Notes under the pieces: generated by a model
Databases searched by the model: none
What the model saw: the letters and a program-made list of their open reading frames with translations, nothing else
What the model was told of the DNA's origin: nothing
Origin: Bosea sp. NBC_00550
GTDB taxonomy: Bacteria; Pseudomonadota; Alphaproteobacteria; Rhizobiales; Beijerinckiaceae
DNA length: 64,000 nt
Assembly (NCBI RefSeq): GCF_026020075.1
Contig: NZ_CP102772.1
Location: forward strand, 2,666,001 to 2,730,000
Reading direction: 5' to 3'
Part shown: positions 36,332 to 45,389 of the stretch, piece by piece
How the letters are laid out: each line of letters opens with the position of its first letter
How positions within the stretch are numbered: the stretch's first letter is position 1
Made by a program: the position numbers and the translations under genes

Positions 36332-37396
36332 CTATTTCCAGACGCTGGCGAACAGGCGCAGATGGTTGTCCCCGAGGATCTTGCGGATGTCTTCGTCCGC
36401 GAAGCCGCGCTTCGCGAGCTCGGCGGTGAGGCTCGGCAGGCACTCCACTCGTTCCAGCCCTTCGGCATAGACGGTCTCGCGCGAGAAGCCGCGTTGCGTA
36501 TCGGCGAACTGCGCCCCGAAAGCGGCGTAACGAACCTCCGATTCCGACTCGAATTGATCGGAGCCGAGCCCGACATGATCGATGCCGACCAGATCGGCGA
36601 TATAGGCGATGTGATCGACGACATTCGCGACGGTCGGACGCCCGCCGCCTACCGCCTGGCAGAACGGCGAATAGAAGGTGACGCCGATCACGCCGCCGCG
36701 CGTGGCGAGCGCGCGGATCACCTCATCCGTCGCGTTTCGGCGATGAGGGGTCAGCCCCCGCGCATTGGCGTGGGAGATAATGATCGGGGTCTCGGAATAG
36801 TTGATCGCATCGAGCGCGGTCTTCATCCCGCCATGAGCAAGGTCGACGAGCAGGCCGATGCGGTTCATTTCCATGACCGCCGCCTTGCCGAACTGGGTCA
36901 AGCCGGTGTCGTCATCCTCCAGGCAGCCGCAGCCCAGCGCATTCCGGTCGTTATGCGTGAACTGCGCGACCCGGAGCCCCAGCTTGTGGAGGTTCCACAG
37001 CAGAGTCAGGTCGCCGTCGATCTTCGGCGCAATGTTCTGCACCCCGAAGATGATGCCGAGCCTGCCCGTCCGCTTGGCGGTCTCGATTTCGGCGACTGTC
37101 TCGATCTGAATGAGCTTGTCGGCGTGCAGGCGGAAATAGACCTGGTAGCCATACATCGCGTTGAGTAGGGCGCGCAGATCGTCGACGCCCGAGGCGATGC
37201 CGCCGACGCCGATCGTCGTGTTCATGGCAGTGAGGCCGCCGGCCAGCGCCCGGTCGATATGTGAACGGCCTTCGAATTCCGGCTGCGCCAGATGCACATG
37301 CGGCAACAGCACGCCGACACCCTGCGTATCGATCAGGGTGGCGGAGGCGTGCACCTCGCTCGCCCGTTGCCGGAGGGCCGCCTCATCCATCGCCAT
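36332..37396 (-). CDS. Peptidase M19 (membrane dipeptidase) family protein, atypical metal site
   Basis: 354 aa. The start 37396 is shared with the stop of the upstream regulator (TAATG); an N-terminal extension seen in the same frame overlaps that gene and was rejected. The fold is that of renal-type dipeptidases: VDLAHGGMKTALDAI, PIIISHANARGLTPH (two His ligands) and HVGLGSDQFES. But the usual N-terminal DGHND zinc motif reads DTQGV, and the bridging Glu region reads FGVQN. It is a variant subgroup that may bind metal differently or act on non-dipeptide amides. The neighbouring polyamine-type transporter and FAD oxidase suggest an amide or N-acyl compound. Confidence 0.82.
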   Translation of the reverse strand: MAMDEAALRQRASEVHASATLIDTQGVGVLLPHVHLAQPEFEGRSHIDRALAGGLTAMNTTIGVGGIASGVDDLRALLNAMYGYQVYFRLHADKLIQIETVAEIETAKRTGRLGIIFGVQNIAPKIDGDLTLLWNLHKLGLRVAQFTHNDRNALGCGCLEDDDTGLTQFGKAAVMEMNRIGLLVDLAHGGMKTALDAINYSETPIIISHANARGLTPHRRNATDEVIRALATRGGVIGVTFYSPFCQAVGGGRPTVANVVDHIAYIADLVGIDHVGLGSDQFESESEVRYAAFGAQFADTQRGFSRETVYAEGLERVECLPSLTAELAKRGFADEDIRKILGDNHLRLFASVWK

Positions 37397-38196
37397 TATC
37401 CCGTCGTTCCATCCATCACGAGGTCGCCGCGGTCCTGACGCAGTTTCTGGTCGAGATCGGAGCGGTCGGCGACCCAGCCCTGGACACGGCCGAGATGCGC
37501 CCTCAGAGCATCCTGCGCCGTGCGTGCGTCGCGACGGAGCAGCAGGACGACGATCTGCTCGTGTTCCGCCTGGTAGCGTTGCCAGCGATCGAGGCCGAAG
37601 GTCTGCTGCTTCAGCGAGAGCCAGGCCTGGCTGCGCCGGGCCGCCACCATGTAGCGGCCGATCTCCTGGAATACGGGATTGCGCGTGGCGGCATAGAGGC
37701 GCCCGTGGAACTCGGAATCGACGGCCTCGCAATCATGCCAGAGCGTCGCGCGGCGACCGGCGAGAGCGAGCGCCTCGATCTCCGCGAGTTCATGGTCGGA
37801 AGCGTTCATCACGATCAGCGAGGCGAGCACCGGCTCGCATTCGCTGCGGAACTCGACGAGCTCGCGCGGCGAGGGAACGATCTTGCCGAACTCCGCCGGC
37901 ATCGCCCCGCCGCGCGCAGCCGTGGACGGGGCCGGGCCGACCACGAAGGTGCCGCGCCCGACTTGCCGCGCGATGAGGCCGCGATCGACTAGCCGCGCCA
38001 GCGCATCGCGCACCGTGTTGCGGGACAGCCCCGAGGCATCGGCGATGGCGCGCTCCGTCGGCAGCCGCTCGCCGGCCGGCAGGCTGCCGTCCCGGATCGC
38101 GGCCTCGATCGCGGCGGTGATCTGGCGCTTGTCGACGCCGGCCGAGTTCAGCGTCGCCCAGATTCCCGGGATGGCAGGTCCATCGGTCACCGTCAT
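37396..38196 (-). CDS. GntR-family regulator, FadR/FCD subfamily
   Basis: 266 aa. Winged helix about residues 22-90 (LPTERAIADASGLSRNTVR, ARQVGRGTFVV) and an FCD domain about 110-240 (DSEFHGRLYAATRNP). It is divergent from the FAD oxidoreductase gene 102 bp away and co-transcribed with the M19 gene, so it probably controls both directions through the site at 38236. Confidence 0.87.
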   Translation of the reverse strand: MTVTDGPAIPGIWATLNSAGVDKRQITAAIEAAIRDGSLPAGERLPTERAIADASGLSRNTVRDALARLVDRGLIARQVGRGTFVVGPAPSTAARGGAMPAEFGKIVPSPRELVEFRSECEPVLASLIVMNASDHELAEIEALALAGRRATLWHDCEAVDSEFHGRLYAATRNPVFQEIGRYMVAARRSQAWLSLKQQTFGLDRWQRYQAEHEQIVVLLLRRDARTAQDALRAHLGRVQGWVADRSDLDQKLRQDRGDLVMDGTTG

Positions 38197-38235
38197 GCTG
38201 CCCCATTTTGCACCAATTGGCCCAAAGTGACGTCA

Positions 38236-38245
38236 AGTCTAGACT
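38236..38245. promoter_or_regulatory. Candidate GntR operator palindrome
   Basis: AGTCTAGACT, a perfect 10-bp palindrome, lies between the divergent GntR and FAD-oxidoreductase genes. A related half-site (GGTCTAAATGG) follows at about 38293. TNGTCTANAC-like sites are typical of FCD-type GntR regulators; assignment to this regulator is an inference. Confidence 0.45.
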
Positions 38246-38298
38246 GAAAATCGGTTCTTGCAAGCTGGTTCGAGCCGTGCAGAATTAGAATGGTCTAA

Positions 38299-39615
38299 AT
38301 GGTTCAGCCTGGAATGCCGATGTCTGGTGGCGCGAATTCGGTCGAGGTGGCAATTGTCGGTGGCGGCATCATGGGCGCAGCGACGGCGCTGCGGCTCGCC
38401 CAGCGCGGCATCAAGGTCGCGCTCTTCGAGCGCGGGGCCATTGCTTCGGAACAGTCGAGTCGCGCCTGGGGCTTCATCCGACAGCAGGGCCGCCACGAGG
38501 CCGAGGTGCCGCTCGCGGCGGAGGCCAACGGCCTCTGGACCGAATTGACTTCGCTGCACGGCCAACCCGCTACCGGCTTCACCCGCGGCGGCATTCTCGT
38601 GCCGGCCGAGACGGAAGCGGATGAGGAGCGTGTCGTCGTCGCTGGCCATGAGACAGCGGCCAAATATGGCCTCGACAGCCGCATCTTGGACGCAGCCGGC
38701 ATCTGCGAACTGGTGCCGCAATTCGCCGGCAAATGGCGCAGCGGTCTCTACACCGCCGCCGACGCCCATGGCGAACCCGCCCTTTCGACGCGGACCATTG
38801 CGGCGGCGGCGAAGGCGGCCGGCGCCACCATCCACGAGAACACGCCGGTGCTCGCAGTCGAGACGAGTGCAGGCTCGGTCAGCGGCCTCGTGACGAAGGC
38901 CGGCATCTGGAACGCGCCGATCGTGCTGCTCGCCAACGGCGTTGGCGCGCCGGCGCTGGCGTCGCAGCTCAAGCTCGAGCTGCCGATCCAGATCGTCAAA
39001 TCCTCTGTCGGCCAGACGCTGCCAGCAGTCCCCTTCACGCAGGTCGCGATGTGGACGCCGCGGGTCGCCTTCCGTCCGCGCGGCGACGGCAGCTTCGTCA
39101 TCGGCAACGGCTATCGCGGCGTCGGCGTCGACTATGAGCTGACCATCGATTCGCTGCGCAGCGCCCGCCATTTCCTGCCGGCCTACCGCCTCAACTGGCG
39201 GCTGATGCGGCTGACCATCGGCCCGGATTTCATTCACCAGCTCAGGGCGAAGCTGAGCCGCGAGGCTTCGGTGCAGGCTCTGCCCGAGCCTTCCGCCAAC
39301 GACCGCAAGGTCGCGCATAACCTCACGCGCCTCAACGAGCTCTTCCCGCATCTGGGCGGCGTCGGGCTTGAACGGAGCTGGGCCGGCCGGCTCGACCTCA
39401 CGCCCGATGCGATCCCGATCATCGACCGTCCTGCCACTGCGCCGGGCCTGTTCATTGCGGCCGGCTTCAGCGGCCATGGCTTTGCGCTCGGGCCCTCGAT
39501 CGGCAAGCAGCTGAGCGAATGGATCGCCGATGGCCGCCCTTCGCTCGACCTCTCGCCCTTCCGGCTGTCGCGCTTCGCCGAGGGCATCGTCCACAGCGCC
39601 AAGAAGGCCCTCTAG
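38299..39615 (+). CDS. FAD-dependent oxidoreductase, DAO family
   Basis: 438-aa amine/amino-acid oxidase-type flavoprotein. Dinucleotide-binding motif VAIVGGGIMGAATALRLA (residues 17-34) with the acidic end LFERG, and a C-terminal FAD segment GLFIAAGFSGHGFALGPSIG. It resembles sarcosine, glycine or gamma-glutamylputrescine oxidases. An internal ATG at MSGGANS is an alternative start. It precedes a PotDABC-like transporter, which fits oxidation of an imported amine. Confidence 0.87.
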   Translation: MVQPGMPMSGGANSVEVAIVGGGIMGAATALRLAQRGIKVALFERGAIASEQSSRAWGFIRQQGRHEAEVPLAAEANGLWTELTSLHGQPATGFTRGGILVPAETEADEERVVVAGHETAAKYGLDSRILDAAGICELVPQFAGKWRSGLYTAADAHGEPALSTRTIAAAAKAAGATIHENTPVLAVETSAGSVSGLVTKAGIWNAPIVLLANGVGAPALASQLKLELPIQIVKSSVGQTLPAVPFTQVAMWTPRVAFRPRGDGSFVIGNGYRGVGVDYELTIDSLRSARHFLPAYRLNWRLMRLTIGPDFIHQLRAKLSREASVQALPEPSANDRKVAHNLTRLNELFPHLGGVGLERSWAGRLDLTPDAIPIIDRPATAPGLFIAAGFSGHGFALGPSIGKQLSEWIADGRPSLDLSPFRLSRFAEGIVHSAKKAL

Positions 39616-39664
39616 GCCGAGGCGCTCGAAGCCGTCCGTCAACAACACAGGGGAGAACGGAATC

Positions 39665-40738
39665 ATGGAGAAGCTCAACCGGATCGACCGCCGCAGCCTG
39701 CTGCTCGCGGCCGGAGCCCTCGCGGCAGCCGGCCCGGCCGGCATGGCGCGGGCGCAGGCCGCCGGCAGCATCAAGGTCGCGACCTGGGGTGGCTCCTGGC
39801 GCGATTCGCTAGATAAGCTGGTCGGCGAGAGCGTCCGCAAGGCGGGCGGCACCGTCGACTACGTCGTCGACACCCCGCAAGGAAACCTCGCCAAGCTCGT
39901 CGCCGCCCGCGGCGGCAATGCACCATTCGACACGATGGAGAGCGGGCTCGAGCTGGTGCAGCTGATGGCGGCAGACCGTTTCGTCGCCGACCTCAACTAC
40001 GACAAGCTGCCGAACGCCAAGGCACTGCCGGACTTCGCCAAGGCCAAGAACTACGTGATGACCCTCGGCAGCATGGACGGCATCATCTACAATCACGAGA
40101 AGTTCAAGGAGCTCGGGCTCGAGCCGCCGAAGACCTATAGCGACCTCGGCAATCCGAAGCTCGCCGGCAAGGTCGCATTCCCCGACATCACCCATACCCA
40201 GCACTGGAATGCCGTGGCCGGCCTCGCCTATGAGGCTGGGGCAACCGAGGCCGACCTCCTCAAGGCGATCCCGCTCGTCAACAAGATCAAGCCGGCCTAT
40301 TTCTATTCGGCTTCGACCGAACTCTCGACCAAGATGGCGGCTGGCGAGGTCTGGGCGGCGCCGTGGCATGCCGGCTTCGTGGTGCGTCTGCGCCGTAACA
40401 ACGTGCCGCTTTCGATTAGCTACCCGAGCTTCGGCACCAAGAAGGGCTCGCTCTGGCCGGTGCTGCACCACATCGTGCGCGGCACCAAGAACGAGGCGCT
40501 GGCTGAGACCTTCGTCAACGCCTATCTCGACCCGGCGACCCAGCTCGCCCACGCCAAGGCGACCGGCGTTCTCCCGATCAACCGGGCCGCGATCAAGGGC
40601 ATGGCGGATGATCCGGAGAACAAGGGCGTGCTGATGCTCGGCGACGCGGAGCTCGACAATCTCTTCGTCGTCGACTTCGCCAAGGTGAAGCTCGCGGAAT
40701 GGCGTAACGCCTGGGCGCGGGACATCCTGCGCGGCTGA
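39665..40738 (+). CDS. ABC transporter substrate-binding protein, PotD/spermidine-putrescine type
   Basis: 357 aa. The start at 39665 (MEKLNRIDRRSLLLAAGALA) is preceded by GGGGAGAACGG and gives a Tat signal; the frame is open further upstream but overlaps the oxidoreductase gene. Typical polyamine-binding features include KVATWGGSWRDSLDK, DGIIYNHEKFKELGL and WAAPWHAGF. First gene of a binding protein-ATPase-permease-permease operon. Confidence 0.87.
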   Translation: MEKLNRIDRRSLLLAAGALAAAGPAGMARAQAAGSIKVATWGGSWRDSLDKLVGESVRKAGGTVDYVVDTPQGNLAKLVAARGGNAPFDTMESGLELVQLMAADRFVADLNYDKLPNAKALPDFAKAKNYVMTLGSMDGIIYNHEKFKELGLEPPKTYSDLGNPKLAGKVAFPDITHTQHWNAVAGLAYEAGATEADLLKAIPLVNKIKPAYFYSASTELSTKMAAGEVWAAPWHAGFVVRLRRNNVPLSISYPSFGTKKGSLWPVLHHIVRGTKNEALAETFVNAYLDPATQLAHAKATGVLPINRAAIKGMADDPENKGVLMLGDAELDNLFVVDFAKVKLAEWRNAWARDILRG

Positions 40739-40746
40739 TCGACAAG

Positions 40747-41826
40747 ATGACCAACGTCACGCTCGACAAGGTGGTGAAGCGCTACGGCCAAATCGATGTC
40801 GTGCGCGGCGTTGACCTCACGATCGAGGAGGGTGAGCTCGTCGTCCTCCTCGGTCCCTCCGGCTGCGGCAAGACGACGACCCTCCGGATGATCGCCGGCT
40901 TCATCGAGCCGAGTACTGGCGAGATTCGTATGGGCGTGGAGGTGGTGAACCGCAAGCCGCCACGCCTGCGCAATCTCGGCATGGTCTTCCAGGACTATGC
41001 GCTGTTCCCGAACATGACGGTCGCCGGCAACATCGCCTTCGGCTTGGAGGAAAGGCGCGCGCCGGCAGCGCAGCGCGCCGCACGGGTCGAGGCCATGCTG
41101 GCGATGATCCGCATGGAGCATCTGGCCGGGCGTTATCCCTCCGAACTCTCGGGCGGCCAGCAGCAGCGCGTCGCGCTCGCCCGCGCGCTGGCCTACGAGC
41201 CGGCTGTGCTGCTGATGGACGAGCCGCTCGGTGCTCTCGACCAGAAGTTGCGCGAGGAGATGCAGCGCGAATTCGCCCGCATCCAGCGCAGCGTCGGCAT
41301 CACCACCATCTTCGTCACCCATGACCAGCAAGAAGCGATGATGCTGGCCGACCGGATCGTGGTGATGAATGGCGGCGTCATCGAGCAGGCGGGCACGGCC
41401 GAGGCCCTCTACCATCGCCCGGCCAGCCTCTTCATCGCCGACTTCATCGGCCGCTCTAATAAGTTCCAGGGCGTGGTCGAGCGGCTGGAAGGTGGCGAGG
41501 CCCAGATCAGGCTCGGCGGTGGCTGCCTGATCCGTACCGCAGCTCCCGCGGGAGTTGCCGCCAAGGCCAAGGTGACCTGCGTCGTGCGGCCCGAGAACCT
41601 GCACGCCGGCCGGGCCGATCTCGACAACGCAGTCGAGGCCCGCGTCCTGCGCCGCAGCTTCCTCGGCGACAGCGTCGACATCATGCTGGAACTCGACGGT
41701 CAGGAGGAAATCATCCTCAAGGCCGGCCGGGCCGATCTCGCCAACCTGCCCGAGAACGGCAGGCTGATGCTCGGCTTCGCGCGGCGTGACGTCGCCTGCT
41801 TCCCTGCCAGCGAACGCACCAGCTGA
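40747..41826 (+). CDS. ABC transporter ATP-binding protein, PotA type
   Basis: 359 aa. Walker A GPSGCGKTTT, Q-loop VFQDYALFPNM, signature [15 protein letters not shown], Walker B VLLMDEPLGALD, H-loop VTHDQQEAM. A C-terminal TOBE/OB regulatory domain covers about residues 240-355. It begins 8 nt after the binding-protein stop. Confidence 0.92.
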   Translation: MTNVTLDKVVKRYGQIDVVRGVDLTIEEGELVVLLGPSGCGKTTTLRMIAGFIEPSTGEIRMGVEVVNRKPPRLRNLGMVFQDYALFPNMTVAGNIAFGLEERRAPAAQRAARVEAMLAMIRMEHLAGRYPSELSGGQQQRVALARALAYEPAVLLMDEPLGALDQKLREEMQREFARIQRSVGITTIFVTHDQQEAMMLADRIVVMNGGVIEQAGTAEALYHRPASLFIADFIGRSNKFQGVVERLEGGEAQIRLGGGCLIRTAAPAGVAAKAKVTCVVRPENLHAGRADLDNAVEARVLRRSFLGDSVDIMLELDGQEEIILKAGRADLANLPENGRLMLGFARRDVACFPASERTS

Positions 41827-41827
41827 G

Positions 41828-42691
41828 ATGGGCAACCATCGCTCCTACGATCTGGCGCTGCTCGCGGCCTTGCTGGTCTCGCTCGTCCTGTTCGTGCTGC
41901 CGCTGTTCTTCTTCCTGCGGCAGAGCTTCTACGAGAATCTCGGCATGGGTCTCGTCGGCGACAGGCCGTCGCTCCGCAACTACACCGACATCCTGACCGA
42001 CCCGTTCTATCTCGGCGTCTTCTGGCGCACGACGCGGCTCTCGGCCGCCGCTGCACTGATCGGCCTCTGCATCGCCTATCCTACCGCCTATGTGCTGGCC
42101 CGCAGCCGCTCGGGCTTCGTCCGTGCGCTGATCGTCCTGCTCCTGATCACTGCCTTCGTCAGCATCATCGTCAAGGTGCTGGGACTCACGGTGCTGATGG
42201 GCTCGCAGGGGCCGATAGCAGCGTTGCTCCGCGCGCTCACGGGCTCGGCGGCCTCGATGCTGCACAACGAGTTCGCAGTCGCCGTCGGCCTCGTCCAGTA
42301 CAGCCTGCCGCTGCTCGTGATGCTGCTCTTCGGTGTGATCCAGACCATCCCGCGCGCGCTGGAGGAGGCGGCGGCCGTCGGCGGCGCGAGCGACTGGCGG
42401 CTGATCCGCCGCGTCCTGCTCCCGCTCTCGCTCAACGGCGTCATCACGGCCGGGCTGATCGCCTTCAACATGAATATGGGCGCTTTCACCTCGGCGGTTC
42501 TGCTCGGCGGCGGCAATGTGCTGACTGTTCCGGTGCTGATCCAGCGCAAGATCGTGCTGGACGTCGACTATCCGGTCGCGGCTGCGCTCGCCGTGCTGCT
42601 CTCCCTTGGTGTCTTCGCCATCAACGTCGCGGTGGCGACGCTGCGGCGCTCGCCCACCGGCGCCTCGCGCCTGCGAAGGGCCGCGGCATGA
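41828..42691 (+). CDS. ABC transporter permease, PotB type
   Basis: 287 aa starting MGNHRSYDLALLAALLVSLV, one base after the ATPase stop. About six hydrophobic segments; the EAA loop is near residue 180 (ALEEAAAVGGASDWRLIRR). Its stop overlaps the PotC gene by 4 bp. It forms the pore with the next permease. Confidence 0.9.
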   Translation: MGNHRSYDLALLAALLVSLVLFVLPLFFFLRQSFYENLGMGLVGDRPSLRNYTDILTDPFYLGVFWRTTRLSAAAALIGLCIAYPTAYVLARSRSGFVRALIVLLLITAFVSIIVKVLGLTVLMGSQGPIAALLRALTGSAASMLHNEFAVAVGLVQYSLPLLVMLLFGVIQTIPRALEEAAAVGGASDWRLIRRVLLPLSLNGVITAGLIAFNMNMGAFTSAVLLGGGNVLTVPVLIQRKIVLDVDYPVAAALAVLLSLGVFAINVAVATLRRSPTGASRLRRAAA

Positions 42692-43515
42692 GCGGACGGG
42701 CCAGCCGCCTCCTCTTCGGCCTTATCGCCTGCGCGACCTATCTGTTCATGGTAGCGCCGCTCCTCGTCATCGCGGCCGCTTCGCTCGACGGCAGCGCCTC
42801 GGCCTATATCCGCTTCCCGCCCGAGAGCCTGTCGCTGCGCTGGTATCTGGCGATCCCACAGAAATATTGGCTCTCGCTGGCGCTGAGCTTCGCGATGGCG
42901 CTCTCGGCGGCTGCGCTCTCGACCCTGCTCGGCACACTGGCGGCGCTCGGCATCGCCCGCGGCTCGGCCCGCGGCAATGCCTGGCTGACGACCTATTTCA
43001 ACCTGCCGCTGCAGATCCCCTTCGTTGTCACGGGCGTGGTCTTCCTGCAGTTCTACAATATCTTGGCGGAGGCGATGGGATTAGATCTCGTCGGCCGCTT
43101 CTGGGGCCTCGTGATCGCCCATCTCTTCTTCTGCGTCCCCTACGCGGTCGGCGCGATCGGCTCCGTCATCACGGCCGATCTCGACCGTAACGAGAATGCT
43201 GCGCGCATCGCGGGCGCCACCGAGTGGCGGGTGCTCCGGCGCATCACCGTCCCGGCACTGAAGCCCGGATTGTTCTCCGGCTTCTTCTTCGCCTTCATCG
43301 TCTCCTTCGGCGACGTGCCGGTCAGTGTATTCCTGGTCAGCGGCGGCACGGCGCCCCTGCCGGTCGAGATCTTCCAGACCCTGCAGTTCGACTACGATCC
43401 GACGGTGCTGGCGATCTCCACGATCGTGCTTCTGCTGTCGGCCGGCTTTGTCGTCGCGATGCGCAAACTGACTGGGCTCGACATCGTCATGCCCGGCTCA
43501 AGCTCGCGGCGTTAG
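42688..43515 (+). CDS. ABC transporter permease, PotC type
   Basis: 275 aa, about six hydrophobic segments, with an EAA-like loop (NAARIAGATEWRVLRRI) and a FSGFFFAFIVSFGDVPVSVF segment typical of PotC proteins. Last gene of the operon. The sequence after it (43516-43716) holds no gene and no clear terminator. Confidence 0.9.
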   Translation: MSGRASRLLFGLIACATYLFMVAPLLVIAAASLDGSASAYIRFPPESLSLRWYLAIPQKYWLSLALSFAMALSAAALSTLLGTLAALGIARGSARGNAWLTTYFNLPLQIPFVVTGVVFLQFYNILAEAMGLDLVGRFWGLVIAHLFFCVPYAVGAIGSVITADLDRNENAARIAGATEWRVLRRITVPALKPGLFSGFFFAFIVSFGDVPVSVFLVSGGTAPLPVEIFQTLQFDYDPTVLAISTIVLLLSAGFVVAMRKLTGLDIVMPGSSSRR

Positions 43516-43716
43516 CCGAATAGCGCTGACTAGCGCTCTGGCTAGCAGTCTGTCGGGGAGTCCAGTTCCGGAACCCAATTGATGCCAACCATCATTTCGG
43601 ACGGGCAATTGGCGCCCCAACCGGACATTAGCTCCCGGCCCAAAAGCGGACGTCGGCGCAAAGATCAAGTTTGGGATGAAGCGCTCGATCATTGTGCCGT
43701 CACCAGCTACGCTTCG

Positions 43717-44362
43717 GCTGCAAAAGCATAGATCAGATCGACATCGCCCTCGACCACCAAGAACTCATCGCTGGTCGCCAAGCGCGCGCCATGGCCCGGA
43801 GAGCCGCCCTGCAGTGAGGGGATGCCGAGGACCTTGGCGAAATGCGCCCAAGGGCCGCCGAAACCCTGCACCGGATCGTGCGGGGGCAGTCATAGGCATC
43901 GAGCGTCGCCAGCGTGGCGCGGATCAGGCTGGATTCGACAGAGGTCTCATACCAGTCATAGGCCGCCATCACCCTGATCGCAATGTCCAGGACACCGGCC
44001 AAATCGAGATGGCGGCGGATGATCGCGATGATGTCCTGCGCGCCAACCTCGCTGATCACGCGCAGATCGCAAGTCGCGGTCGCCGTGTCGGGCAGCAGGA
44101 AGGACTTGGTGCCAGGCCCGGTATAGCCGCTGCGCAATCCGCTGATGTTGAAGGAGGCGCCATACATGTAGCGTTGCAGCAGATCGGCTGGCGCCATCTC
44201 CTCTTTGAAAGCCTCGAACGGGAATTGCGGCGCCAGCCCGGGGATGAAGCCGTTGGGATCCTTGCCGGCAACGCCCGAGCGCATCGCGTCGAACAGCGGG
44301 CGTTCCCAGTCGGCGATCGGCTTCTCCTGCGCCATCAGGGCGGCGAGTTCGGGGATGGCTAA
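43717..44362 (-). pseudogene. M20-family peptidase/amidase, C-terminal fragment with frameshift
   Basis: The readable part shows FNISGLRSGYTGPGTKSFLL and TATCDLRVISEVGAQDIIA, which is the dimerisation-domain region of M20 hydrolases. Near 43880 the frame shifts, and the end reads HDPVQGFGGPWAHFAKVLGI, then GSPGHGARLATSDEFLVVEG. The N-terminal metal-binding half is missing. Joined directly to a fragment of a different gene. Confidence 0.82.
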
Positions 44363-44382
44363 TCCGGCCGCTGTCGTCGGTC

Positions 44383-44582
44383 ACGTCTTCGGCGGTGAAG
44401 TCGGAGCCGTCATGGAACTTGACGCCCTTGCGCAGCTTGAACTCCCAGGTCGTGGCATCGATGGCCTTCCACGACTCGGCCAGATTGGGCTCGACCTGCA
44501 GTTTCTCGTTCGAGCGCACCAGCGTGTCGAAGATGTGCTTGAGCGCCTCGACATGGACGCCCAGCGCGCTCCCAACCGTGCA
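44383..44582 (-). pseudogene. Family-5 solute-binding protein, internal fragment
   Basis: About 65 residues only: HVEALKHIFDTLVRSNEKLQ, PNLAESWKAIDATTWEFKLR and GVKFHDGSDFTAEDV. This is the conserved N-terminal third of a DppA-like protein. Both ends are missing; it is joined to the M20 fragment on one side and to a plus-strand fragment on the other. Confidence 0.85.
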
Positions 44583-44969
44583 AGACCGATCGCACCAAGC
44601 AAGCGGCCGTTCCCCACGATCATCCCCGGATTGCTGGCAAAGGGCGGAAAGCCGGTCAGGGCGGTGGGCGTCATGGGTGGCCAATACCAGGCGACCGGAC
44701 ATTTGCAGATTCTGACCGGGCTGCTCGATCGCGGCCTCGATAACCAGCAGGCGTCGGACGCGCCGCGCTGCTTCGTCTTCGATGGCAATCTGTCGCTGGA
44801 GCCGACGATTTCAGCTACCGTCGCCGATGATCTGGCGGCACGCGGTCATCGTACCGTCTGGGCAGACGAGCCGCTCGGCGGTTGCCAGATCGTTTATGTC
44901 GACCACGACCGGGGCGTCATGTACGGCGCCTCCGATCATCGCAAGGACGGAATTGCGCTCGCCGCCTGA
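44583..44969 (+). pseudogene. Gamma-glutamyltransferase/HpxW-like Ntn hydrolase, 3' fragment
   Basis: The C-terminal part is readable: KRPFPTIIPGLLAKGGKPV, VGVMGGQYQATGHLQILTGL, PLGGCQIVYVDHDRGVMYG and ASDHRKDGIALAA, then stop. The front of the gene, including the autoprocessing Thr site, is gone. HpxW (oxamate amidohydrolase) belongs to this family and typically neighbours HpxZ, the very next gene here, so an hpxW remnant is the best reading. Confidence 0.8.
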
Positions 44970-44996
44970 GACCGCACGCTGCCGGAGCTGGATCCC

Positions 44997-45383
44997 ATGC
45001 TGGAGATCAATATTCCCGAGGTCGTCGCGGAGGTTCGCGCCGTGTTCGATCGCTATGAGCGCGCCCTGAAGGAAAATGACATCCCCGTGATGGAGGAACT
45101 GTTCTGGAACAGCGCCCTGACCACGCGCTACGGCGTCGGCGAGAACCTGCGCGGCTGGCGGGCGATCTCGCATTTCCGTCGTAGCGGCAAGCTCGGACGG
45201 TTCCGGCGCGTGCTGGTCGACACCATCATCACGACCTATGGCCGCGATGTCGCGACCGCCAACACCGAATACCAACGCGAGGGCGAGGCGCTTCCGGGGC
45301 GCGAGACCAAGACACTGATCCGCACTCCTGATGGCTGGCGCATCGCCTCGGCACATGCCAGCCTTCTTGGCCTCACCGTCTAA
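44997..45383 (+). CDS. hpxZ: HpxZ/AtzH-like SnoaL-fold protein (DUF3225)
   Basis: 128 aa, intact. The alpha-beta-barrel family shows EVRAVFDRYERALKENDIPV, LFWNSALTTRYGVGENLRGW and DGWRIASAHASLL. Members occur in purine/oxalurate (hpx) and amide-degradation operons and are thought to be accessory to amidases. It survives although the hydrolase gene ahead of it is truncated, so it may no longer have a partner here. Confidence 0.8.
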   Translation: MLEINIPEVVAEVRAVFDRYERALKENDIPVMEELFWNSALTTRYGVGENLRGWRAISHFRRSGKLGRFRRVLVDTIITTYGRDVATANTEYQREGEALPGRETKTLIRTPDGWRIASAHASLLGLTV

Positions 45384-45389
45384 GCGGGC

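Noticed and set aside
36121..36624. Minus-strand frame running from IS debris into the M19 gene
   Set aside because: It overlaps the 3' end of the M19 gene in another frame and shows no domain of its own.
37397..37732. N-terminal extension of the M19 gene
   Set aside because: It lies entirely within the GntR gene on the same strand and has no ribosome-binding site or family similarity; the TAATG overlap gives a better start.
38239..39852. 537-aa minus-strand frame opposite the FAD oxidoreductase
   Set aside because: Antisense shadow; the plus strand has clear FAD-binding motifs.
43516..43716. Possible gene after the PotC-type permease
   Set aside because: Only short frames with no motif; the sequence looks like non-coding debris (gcgctgactagcgct and cggacatt motifs).
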